From positions 223,932,659 through 223,996,658 of the forward strand of contig CM076846.1 in NCBI GenBank assembly GCA_039519185.1: a stretch of 64,000 nt of DNA, in the 5' to 3' direction. The notes below the pieces were generated by a model. The model had not been told where the DNA came from. It made no database searches and saw nothing but the letters and a program-made list of their open reading frames with translations. This document shows positions 22,701 to 34,700 of this stretch, piece by piece. How positions within the stretch are numbered: the stretch's first letter is position 1; every line of letters begins with the position of its first letter. This stretch comes from Astragalus membranaceus (Eukaryota > Streptophyta > Magnoliopsida > Fabales > Fabaceae). Made by a program: the position numbers and the translations under genes.

Positions 22701-25700
22701 CGATCTCACGATTTACGATTTTTCTATACCTAAACGATCTTATGTGGGATCTCGAGTTTGACAACCATGATCACGACCGCTCAAGTTTAGTCCCTTCAAA
22801 AAGTTTATTTATTTTTGGACTGTGTAAAATACAAATTCAGTCACTGTCAAGGGACTAAAACACACCATTTTTGTTAAATATAGGGACTAAAAATGAAAGA
22901 AAGATTATAGGGATTAAAGTTGAATGGTTGTGATTTTATTTTTTGCCAATTTTTAAATAACCAACCTGAGAATTCATTGTTTCTTTTTGGTAAATATATT
23001 TGTATGCACTTCTTTGTAGTTATCCCCCCTCTGACTGCATATAAGCCATATTTTCCAAACGTCTCACCTTTACTTTCTTTGTTCTAATACTGCAGCTATG
23101 CTTTGAACTGCTTGATTGCCTGCTAGAACTCCACGCAGATGCGGTTGCTTCATTGGTAGTAGTCCTAGCTTCCCTAAACTTCCATATACCAATGAATAAC
23201 ATAGAAAGAAAATGAAATTCCCGAATATATTATTATTCTGTTGATGATATTTAATTTATTGCTTAACATAATATGTATCTTCGGATCTATGTTTTATTTT
23301 AACACAACCATTCCCTCTGTCCTTTTGCTGCCACTTCCATGTTTTATGACAAGTGAGTTTCTCCGGCATAGTTTTATCTGAAGACAACACAGTTGTGATT
23401 ATAAGTTGGACTAGTCCATACAGCCTGTAGAATAGTGTTGTTGCATCTCATACTTTGTCACCATAAGTATATAATTACATGTCATGTACATTGTCTATGT
23501 TGAGTAGAATATCTCATCCTCTTCTTCAGTTATATTTTCCTTTCTTCTCCTAGTTGTTTATAGAAAACTAGACTATTTTTAATTGATTTCAGTGTAGTTG
23601 TGTGGATCTAATTCCTACTCTGAAATGTTTTATCACAATCACAATCCCATTTCATTATACGGTAGCTGTTTTTGTGGACAAAATATCAATTGATAGGTTC
23701 TAAATATGAGTTCTTTAAAATGTTAAGGGACCCAAGGTTTTATCTTTCTACTTTTGCATGAAGATATTGGAATTTACTCAATCTAATGTTTTTTAATATA
23801 CAAATACATATTATCACAGATATAAAATAGTGAAGCACAAGGGCAGAGGATAAGATACCCTAAAAAGAACCGAAAATGATAACCAATATATGACTTACAT
23901 TCTGAAATCCCAAAAGATGTATTCTTTGCAAGCCAGTTTGTACCCATAATTATACTTTATTTAAATTTGCTACTTATAGCTCTCTTCATGACACCACTAG
24001 GCTCATTTATTTTTTTGATAATCTTATAATGCATTTCTTCTTGACTCTCTTGTAGGAGGAGGATCTTATTTATGGAATTTGTGAAGCTATCGATGCAGAA
24101 AAGGATCCAGAATGTTTAATGCTTTCTTTTCATATTGTTGAATCTCTGGCACGATTATATCCCGATCCAGCTGGTCTACTGGCAAACTTTGCTAAAGACG
24201 TTTTTGATATTTTAGGATCTTACTTTCCCATTCACTTTACACACGTAAGCTTACTCTTTCTCATATATTACTCCATTGAACGTCTTCCGTTTATGCAGAC
24301 TTGCTAAACATCACTCAACCATGTATGTTTCAAACACTAAAAATTTGGTTTGTGTGGATATATGTAGACGGTAAACTTGTTTCACACCTATGTAGTGTTT
24401 CTAATACTGTAGATTATTGATGCCAGATGACTGAAAGATAGACCTTTCTCTGAAAATATCCTCACTTTGTTATTTATTTGTAAATTTGTAAGTTATAATA
24501 TTTGTTTCTTTACCAGCCAACCGGTGGGGATACTCATGTGCAAAGAGATGACCTGTCAAGGGCTTTGATGGTACGTGGAACTTTTGTCGAGACTTTGTGG
24601 TGATTTGCTTTTAGTCAGTGTACTTTCTTATAATTAGTCATTAATGATAAATGATAATCTTTGGAACTTTAAACCACCTTATTCAATTTTCATTTTTTTT
24701 CTCTTTGAATTTTATAAATATCCTATCTCTAAACTTTCTGGATTTTATGCTTAGAATTCGGGATTATAAAGTTGAAGGTTAGAGTGGAATGGTTTTATGG
24801 TTTTCTTTGCTCCTTCCTTTTTAAATATAGATCGTTGTTTCGCTGAAAACCACATAAATCTCTGAAGGTAAACAAAAATTGCTTGGGTTCAAGTTGAATG
24901 TTTTTTCTTGAAAAACAGTTTTAGAGGCAGATATCCCTAATCATTTCGAATTAGTGGCCTTAAGAGTTTGCCAGTCATTACCAAAATGCACATGAAGTTA
25001 TGTTTCTTCCTTAGAGGACAGATTTAAACATTTTACTCTTCATTCCTTCTTTTTCATTTGAATTGCTTTTCCCTGTTGGAACCTCATCTCCTGGATTTTT
25101 TTTTTGAGTTATTTGCAAGATAGATGGGACAACCAAGCCATACTGAGTAGCATTCATATGCTCTCTGTATCATCTTGCAATGCCCAGTAATACCCACTAT
25201 TCAAGCCACGGTTTTACCTAGGTTTTCTGTATGTAGATGTCATGTATAGTGTAAGTTAGCAGCTGCTACACTTGTTTCATACTGTGTAGCTAGTAATCTG
25301 GGATATTTCGATTATCATTAGCCATGTGGTTATCTTGATTATCTTTTACTGAAAGGTACACTGGTTGAGAGGTAATTGCACAACCAATAGTTAATCAACT
25401 TTTTAGCATATAACAACTTATACTTGTCAACTGCTTGTTGCTCTGGAATTTGGATTGGCATTCACGTTTACTAGTGGCCTCTTTTTTGGTACAATTATTA
25501 GTGGCGTTTTACATTACCTAAATTGATGAGTTATATATACATTAGATAGATGTGCTTGGGTTGAGTAACTTTTATGGTTATTGTTGTGTTTTTAGGCAGA
25601 TCCTTTGTTCCCTTGTTCTGTTTCCTTTACCTCATAAATGAAACGAAACGCAGGCATGCACATGCATTTGTGTGCGTGCGAACATGTTTGTGTGCAAGGG

Positions 25701-28700
25701 CTTCATTTCATGCATTTTTGGCTTACTGTCATTCGTACATGGAGGAGCGTTTGCGATAAATCTAAAATGCAATTGAAATCTGTTACAGTATTGTATATTT
25801 TGCATGTAAAAATTTGCAAGTATATGTTATTTCAATTCTGTTTTATATGAGCTAATTATTCTCCTTTTCTGCAGTGTGCATTCTTTTCTACACCTCTTTT
25901 TGAGCCATTTGTTATTCCTCTGCTTCTTGAGAAACTTTCTTCTTCACTACATTCAGCCAAGGTTTGTGTTACTAGAGTATCATTATATCTTTGATGCATT
26001 TATCCCGCATACTTACTGTCGTACTCTTTTTTTTTTTTTTTTTAAATTAGTTATTTAAAATTTTCTGTGTGCTGGTTTTCTATGCATTCAGATGGATTCC
26101 TTACAATATCTTAGAGTGTTTTCCTCTAAGTATGGAGCAGAGAGAATCCCAAATTATGCTAGGGCTATTTGGCCTTTATTAAAAGACACCATATATACTT
26201 ATTTGGGGGAGCCAGATTTCTCTTGTGCTCTAGCACCCGTCGATGGTATTGGCTTTCCAAAGAATGAAATTGCAATTGAAGCTTTGTCCCTCCTTCAGCA
26301 GCTTCTTGTGCAAAATAGCAGTCAGTTAGTTAGCTTGATAATTAATGATGAGGATGTCACATTTATTATCAACACCATTGCCTCTTATGAGATGTATGAT
26401 GCTATTCCTCTGCAAGAAAAGATGAAACTACATGCTGTTGGTCGCATTCTCTATATCACTGCCAAGACTTCCATTTATTCCTGCAATGCCGTGTTTCAAA
26501 GGCTTTTCTCCCGAATGATGGATATTTTGGTATTTTCTGTTAGTAATATTGATAGCTTGCCAAATGGTGGTATTTTACCCCCACAAATCAACACGTTTGG
26601 ATTCCTTTATCTCTGCATCGAACTACTCGCGGGATGCAGGGAATTGGTTATTTTGTCTGAGGAAAAGCATGAGACATGTTTCACTATACTTCATAGTTTC
26701 TCAGCAACGTTATTTAATGCCTTTGGTTCAATCTTAGGAGTAAGTGCTGACAGAAGCCCCCTTGATCATGATATATACATTGGAGGTATTGCTATTTTTT
26801 TTTGTTTAGTTTAACATTTTCATCTAACCCCACATTTTTTGTTTCCTTTTTAGAAATTTAATTGTATTTTGTTCAACGTTACTCCTCTTAAATAGCTCTC
26901 CATGGGAATGTTTCATGAACTCGTGATGTATTTATTTATTTTGATAAAATTAAGAACAAGAAGAAAGCACCTTTGTGGACGATTAGAAATCCGTCTATCG
27001 ACGAAAGGGTAAAGGAAACAAAAATGCAAAGTGGCTCATAAGTGAAGCAAACTTTTCCAATCTACACCATGACAAATCTAAGGTCAGAGAACTTTGAAAA
27101 ACAGAGTCGTTCCTCTCCTACAAAATTAACCATTCAATTGTAAAAATTGCACCAAGACATAAAATTAAAGCCTCCTTATTACTGTCAATGGTTTACAATG
27201 TGTCACTCATGAGAAAGTACTGAAGGTTAAAGGACTAACCCATTGTTCACCAAGATCTGCCACCTTACATTGCAAACATAAGTGGGCTACTGTTTCTGTC
27301 TTTCTGAGGTAGAACATAACATCAAGCAAAAATGGTGATTCTTTTGGAACTTGCATCGTTTTTTAATTAAGTGATAGAAATATTGCTAAACATTTAGAAA
27401 AGTGATATTGTAATTCATTGATTGTAAACTGTTTACAGTGCTATCTTATATAGCAATCTAAAAACATGATTAACAAACTCTAACTGCTCACTAACAATAT
27501 AACTGAATATTAGTTATATTTCTAACTAACTACTAGTCTAACTGAACTACAACAGCAACATATTATTAAGCTAGTCTTATTCACTAATACTCCCCCACAA
27601 ACTTATGTGGTGAGCAGAGAAATGCTGGACACATTAAGTTTGTCTCTTAGATAGCAAAAAGGACCCTTGGCTAAGGGTTTTGTAAGTATATCAGCTATTT
27701 GTTCTTCTGCTGGAACATGACAGACTGTTAGAGTCTTGCTGAGAACTTTCTCACGAACGAAGAACAAATCTAGCTCCATATGCTTGGTCTTCGAGTGTAG
27801 AATTGGGTTATGACTCAAGGCAACTGTACTTTGGTTGTCACAGTAGATTGTAGGTGTAGAATGTAAGATCTTAAGCTCATGAAGTAAAGATTGGACCCAA
27901 AGTACTTCTGAAGTAGCTAATGCCAGGCTGCGGTATTCAGCTTCTGCAGTTGATTTTGCCACCAAAGACTGTTTCTTAGACCACCAGCTAATGAGATTAG
28001 GACCTAGAAAAATGCAAGCACCAGATGTGGATCTCCTGTCATCCACATCACTGGCCCAATCAGCATCACAGTATGCTTGAAGAGACAATGGTTTAGACGG
28101 AGATGCTAACTTGAGAACAAGACCATAGTCTATGGTACCTTTAAGGTATCTGAGAATTCTTTTCACCTGCTGTCCAATGTGATTGTAGTGGTTGAGACAG
28201 AAATTGGCATGCTTTGTTGACTGCATAGCCAATTTCAGGTCTTGTAATAGTGGCGTATTGAAGGGCTCCTACAATGGAACGATAGAGGGAGGGGTCATCA
28301 AAGTAATCAGATCCATATCTAGACAATTTTAGTTTTGCTGGCAGTGGTGTGGAAATCCCTTTTGCAGTGTCCATACCTGCCCTCTCAAGAAGTTCTCTAA
28401 CATATTTGGATTGAGTGAGTAGTAGAGAACCATTAGGGACAGTATGTACCTCAATACCGAGAAAGTAGTCAAGAGCCTCAAATTGTTTCAAAGCAAAGAC
28501 ATGTGTGAGTTGATCAATGAGAGATTGGACAGCCTTGGTGGAACTACCAGTGATGATAATATCATCAACATAGATGAGAACATAGATGCAACACACCTTG
28601 GTACAATACACTAAAAGTGAAGGATCACACTTGCTAGCCACAAATCCAAAACTTAGAAGAGTCTTAGTAAGACGATCATACCAAGCTCTAGGAGCTTGTT

Positions 28701-31700
28701 TGAGACCATAGATAGCCTTGTGTAGCCTACAAACCAGATTTTTGTCTTGGTGTTCAAACCCACTAGGTTGCTTCATGTAAACTTCTTCCTCAAGAAAGCC
28801 ATGGAGAAAGGCATTATTAATGTCAATTTGCTTTATAGACCAGCTGTGTGTTAGAGCTAAAGTAAGTATAATCCTCACAGTTATTGGTTTAATGACAGGA
28901 GTAAATGTTTCTGAGTAGTCACAACCCTCCTTTTGATTGAAGCCCTTTGCCACCAACCTTGCTTTATACTTGTTAATAGAACCATCAGGATTCTCTTTAA
29001 TACGAAAAATCCATTTGTTGCCAATGGCTTTCCTACCAGGTGGAAGGTGAACAAGAGACCATGTGCCATTTTGGATTAAAGCATCATACTCCTGTTGCAT
29101 TGCTTCTTTCCATAGAGGGGAAGCAAGTGCCTGAGATACAGTATGTGGTTCAGCAGCAGTGTACAGTAAGGTAGGCTGGAGTCTAGGTTGCACAATACCA
29201 TGTTTAGCTCGAGTCATCATAGGGTGAGTGTTTAGGGGGTTAACAAGGGAAGGGGCAGTATGTGTAGTGTGAGAAGGAGGTGGCAGAACAGTAGGTGAGG
29301 GTGACTGTGAGTGTATAGAGGAATTTGGGTCAATAGTGGAGGATGCACTAGAAGGTAAAGGTGTAGAGGGATCTAAGGATGGTGGAGGGGAATGTGTAGG
29401 GGCTGTTGGTGGTGAGGGAGGTTGAGAAGGGGCAGTAGTAGTTGGAGCAGAAGGCTGAATTGGGATCTGCAATGGTTGAAGGCTGAAATATGAAGGTGCA
29501 GTGGTTGTAGAAGTGACAAAACATTCTAGTAGGATAAGGGAAGTTAGTCTCATTAAACAAAACATCTTTAGAGATGAACATTCTACCTGTGGAATCAAGA
29601 CATTTGTAGCCTTTGTGGCTTGAGGAGTATCCCAAGAAGAGGCATTCTGCAGTTCTAAACTGAAACTTTGTAGAGTGATAAGGTCTAAGTAGAGGAAAAC
29701 ATGAACAACCAAACACCCTTAGGAAGTTATAATCAGGAATTTTATTATATAAGTTGGTATAAGGAATGGTATTCTTTTGAAAAGGAGAAGGAAGTCTATT
29801 GATTAAGTAAACTGAGGTATGAAAGGCATGATCCCAGTACTTAATTGGCATAGAGGCTTGAGATAGAAGAGAAAGACCCATATCTACAATGTGCCTATGT
29901 TTCCTTTCAATAACACCGTTTTGGTGATGTGTGTGTGGACAAATGAGACGATGCACGATGCCCAAGGATGAAAGATAGTTACTAAAAGGACGAAATTCAC
30001 CACCCCAATCAGTTTGAACAGATTTGATTTTGAAATTAAATTGCTTTTCAACTAATGCCTGAAATAGTTTGAAGTGAGAGATAGCCTCGGATTTAGTTTT
30101 TAAAAAATAAATCCAAGTATATCTTGTGTAGGCATCAACAAAAGAAAGATAATACTTGTAACCCATGGAGGACTCCATAGGAGCTGGTCCCCATAGGTCA
30201 CTGAAAACAAGCTCTAATGGATGCGTATAAACAGTGTCAGACAAATGAGAAGGTAGTTTATGAAGTTTGCCCATTGCACATGCTACACAAAAATCCAATT
30301 TATTAACATTGATAGGGGGTTTGTTACAATGTCTGAAGACAGTATTAAGAACTTGCAGATTAGGATGACCTAATCTGTTGTGCCAAAGAGACCATAAAGT
30401 GGTAGTGTTTACATTGTGAGAACTAGCTGAAAAATTCAAAGACGGACTAGGAAAAACAGAACTAGACTTAGAATCTGCAGAATGCAATCTTGGCATGTGG
30501 TAAAGACCATCCTCTTTGCCTTGTCCACGAAGAATAGTAGAATGATCAACCTGTGATTTAGCAAAGCAATGGTTAGGATAAAATTGAAAGTATGCATTGT
30601 TATCAGTAACAAATTTCTTAATGCTCAAAAGATTTTTAGTTAGTTTTGGAACGTAAAGAATATCTTTGAAATGGAGTGTGTGTTTGGGGTTATATGGGGA
30701 GGGTATTGACTCAGAGCTTATTGAATGGATTGGCAAACCTTGCCCGTTGCCTAGAAACACTTGATCCTGACCAGAAAGAGGTGTTGCAGTAGCTGGATCA
30801 GGAGCAATTCCAGTCATGTGATGAGTGCAGGCTGAATCACCAAGCTGGTTGCTTGTAGCGAATGAAGGAGCAGCAGTCATAGCAAAAGCTTGTGCTGGTG
30901 TAGCAGCAAAAGGAGCAACCATTGGAGTAACTAGAGGACCAATGTTTGGCTGTTGAGGCCAAATAGTGGGTGCAGCAGCAGGTAAAGTTGGCCACATAGA
31001 GACATTTGCAGAGGGAGCAGGTGGTGGAGGAGCATAACCAGGGCGTAGATACTGGTAAGGATTGGCAAAGACTGGAGGTAGGGATGGAAATGCAGGTTGA
31101 GGAGAGGAGTATCTGTAGTAGCACATGGTTGCATCATGACCAAATCGAGAGCACAATTGACATTGTGTACCTCCACGTCCACCTCGACCATTTCTGCCAC
31201 CGCGTTGAAACCTGCCACCTCTTCCACGATTGTTACCACGACCATTGGTATATTGAGCTTGAGCAGTGGGTTGAGATTGAGCCTTGGCAGAATCAGCCAC
31301 AGAATTGCTCTGAGAGATAGAGTTGGCAGGTGCCTGAGTGAGATTTAGAGCAGCAACAACTGTGTTTGAATCATTCATGTGTGCAAGGCGCGATTCATGA
31401 GCCAATAGCAGAGCCTCCATCTCATCAAATTCAAACCATTCTGCTTTGGTTGAGAGGAGAGTGATGATGGATTCAAACTCTGCAGGAAGACCACGGAGAA
31501 CAGAGTCATACTGTTCTTGTTGTGTAACTGTCTCACCAATGGAACGAAGAGCATCAACTATGGATTTGATCTTGGCAAAAAATTCTGCTATTGTGTGTGA
31601 GCCTTTCTTTACACTGTAGAGATCAGCCCTGAGTTGCCTGGCTTGAGCCTTTGTCTTGGCTTGAGAATGATGGTGTATCTTCTCCCATAGTTCGAAGGAG

Positions 31701-34700
31701 TAACGGCAACCAATTACCTTCGCAAGAACGGAGGGAGACAAGGAAGATTGGAGCCAGGCCAGCAATAGTTGATCTTGCAACTCCCACTCTATGTAAGCTG
31801 GGTTTTCAGCATCAAGAAAACGATCCTGTTCAGTCAAATAGCGAGGAGGAACTTGCGGCGAAACACAGTATCGATGAAGCTTGTGTGCGCGAAGCACAGG
31901 CTCAATTTGTTGTAGCCAAAGAGGAAGATTGTCACCGGTTAGTTTTTCCGTGACCTGGTACTGGAAGGACTTGAATGGTTTAAGGGAAGGTAGCCCTGTT
32001 GAATGATTATTGAGTTCTGCCATTTTTAACAAAACAGAGATGCAGAACAGGGGATGATAAATTTGCGCAAGAACTGAACAAGAAAGCAAGAAATGAATTG
32101 AAATGAGAACTGAAATACGAATGCTGTGAGACGCAAGCGGAAGCAAAAGAACGCGTCCCAGGTAAAAATCCCCAAATTTGGTGAAGTTCAATCGCAAAAG
32201 CCCTAAAATTTTGTAGAAGGCAATTGAACAAGAAATTCTTTCTCAAATTAAAAATTGAAGGAACCGGAGTGAACGAAACTGAAATGCGAGCTGAGAGGAA
32301 AGAGAAATCATCGATTTTGCACCGGCGACGGTGAAAATCAGAAACACCAGCCACGGTGGTGGCGTGGAGAAGACGACGGTTTCTTGGAAGCTTTGATACC
32401 ATGATAGAAATATTGCTAAACATTTAGAAAAGTGATATTGTAATTCATTGATTGTAAACTGTTTACAGTGCTATCTTATATAGCAATCTAAAAACATGAT
32501 TAACAAACTCTAACTGCTCACTAACAATATAACTGAATATTAGTTATATTTCTAACTAACTACTAGTCTAACTGAACTACAACAGCAACATATTATTAAG
32601 CTAGTCTTATTCACTAATATTAAGAAATCTATGTATGGAAGACTTGACCTGAGAGGGAGTTTTGGATTTCCATATCGGTTTGTCAAGGAGAAGACTCTGT
32701 TAGGTAGCACAGAGAGTCGAGGGAAAGAATCCAAGAGTCCTATATTTCTTCAATCTGGATTGAAGAAACGAGTATAATCAAGGGAAAGCAGAGGTACTTT
32801 CACAAGGCATGAACTCATGGTGTATTTGATATTTAACCTTAATTTCACCCAGTGGGTTGATGTTATGTAGCTGTAATGTCCTTATATTCCCTGTTCAAGG
32901 AATAAATTGTTAGGTAACCTTCTTAGTTGGGATCGTTTGGTGAGAGTGAGAGATGATAGGCTATAAGTAATAGGGAGGAAAGATTTAAGGGGATTTTTTT
33001 TAGTTTTGAACAGAAATTTAGAGAGGGAGAGATTCAGAATCCCATATCTCTCGAATACTTTGGATGTGAATAGATTTCTGCCACTAACACAATTTTCTTT
33101 CTATATTTTAATCCAGTTACGTCATCACTCAGATAGATCATTCTTCCTTGGCCGAATAGAACATTATGTATTGTCTCAATAACTTAATCAGTGCAGATTT
33201 CCCTTGTTTGTTTCCAGCCAAAGCAGTCCCATCTGCTGAAGTACACTGTCCTTTTATCTGACTGTATTAATTGTTACTTGTTTTCTAAAATTCTTAATTG
33301 GCTTATAATACTGTTGACATACTGCAATCAGAATGAATGAGCTGTAAATTAGGTTGGGTGAATAGTATACTTCAGAAATCTGATTAATTTTGATGCCTAA
33401 TTCTTACTATTTGGTTTTGGTGTGTGAAGTCGGATTGCTGGTTTCATTGAGACACATTATAAGTAGAATATCAAAGAACAAATACATGAGTCACAGTATG
33501 GTTTTTTTGTTATGAATATTGTTTGGTGGTCAATAAACTACACAACGAACATAGTGTGAAATTTACTACAATAACCTTTGTACTGTGCAATATTTATTTC
33601 TTGTAAAGCTTTGAGACAAAAAGTTGTCTCATGGTTTGCTGAGTAATAAAATTTAGAGTTTTGTACTGTACCTCATTTATAGGTTTGTTTTTTCATGACT
33701 AGTTTAAATGTCAAACCCGATATTTTTTATCCTGTCCAGTTTCTCATTTGTAAATAAGTCAAACGGACCCGCATTATATTTATTTTATTCACTGCCTGGT
33801 GACTTTCACGTTGCTGATTTCCTTTTTGCTTTTGGTACTGTTATACAGTAAAAGGCTTGCAGATTCTAGCGATGTTTCATATAGATGTTTTTCCAGTAAC
33901 GAAATCAATATTTGAGAATGTTTTGAGGAAATTCATGTCAATTATCATGGAGGACTTTAACAAAGCACCACTATGGAATGCCGCATTGAAAGCGTTGTTT
34001 CATATTGGCTCGTTTGTTGAAAACATAAGCGAGTCTGAAAAAGCTATGAGCTACAAGAGTTTTGTTGTAGACAAAACTGCGGAACTGTTGTCTTTTGATG
34101 ATATTGCTCTACCTTTTTCACTCAAAGTGGAAGCATTATCTGATATAGGCATGACAGGCATGAAGAATATGCTAACAATTCTTCACGGTTTGGGAGGAGC
34201 TGTCTTATCCAATCTATCTGAGGTTTGTGTAGAAAATTCTCGGGTTTATTTTGTCATTGCCTGCTTTTTGGTTATTTGGATGTGATTGTAACTTCCTGGT
34301 ATTTGTTATCTAGGCCCATAAAAATTTGAAGTCTTCTCAAACCGCTATTCAGCTTTTGGAGTGCTACTCTTGCAAGCTTCTTCCATGGTACTCAGCTCTT
34401 CAGCGCTTATATATCACATCCACTTTGTTGTGACTATACAAGTGTTCTTACTAAGATATGAAAATACCTAATATTTTTTATCCAAAATAACAAATAGATG
34501 AATAGCTCTTTCAGTTTATCAACTGTTAGCAATATAATGATATTCTCTATGTGCCTAGAGCAGGGAGGACGTGCATCTGGCGAAATTTCCAACGTATCTG
34601 ATATTTTGAATTGAATTTTGGCAGGATCCATGAAAATGGAGGTTCAGAAGATTTTGTAGTTCAATTTGCTGTGGACATTTGGAGCCAAACAGGAAATTGC

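Larger units (their letters stand above)
27372..32619 (-). mobile_element. Complete Ty1/copia retrotransposon in MMS19 intron 10
   Basis: 5,248 bp on the minus strand, with two 218-bp LTRs that appear identical base for base and a perfect 5-bp target duplication TTAAG (27367-27371 and 32620-32624). Order on the minus strand: 5' LTR, primer site, gag, protease, integrase, reverse transcriptase, RNase H, polypurine tract, 3' LTR, which is copia order. Identical LTRs mean a very recent insertion. It lies antisense to MMS19 between exons 10 and 11. Two single-base frame breaks interrupt the polyprotein. Confidence 0.95.

Noticed and set aside
31006..31348. Plus-strand frames opposite the copia gag
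   Set aside because: They are shadows of the minus-strand Gag coding sequence with no family features.
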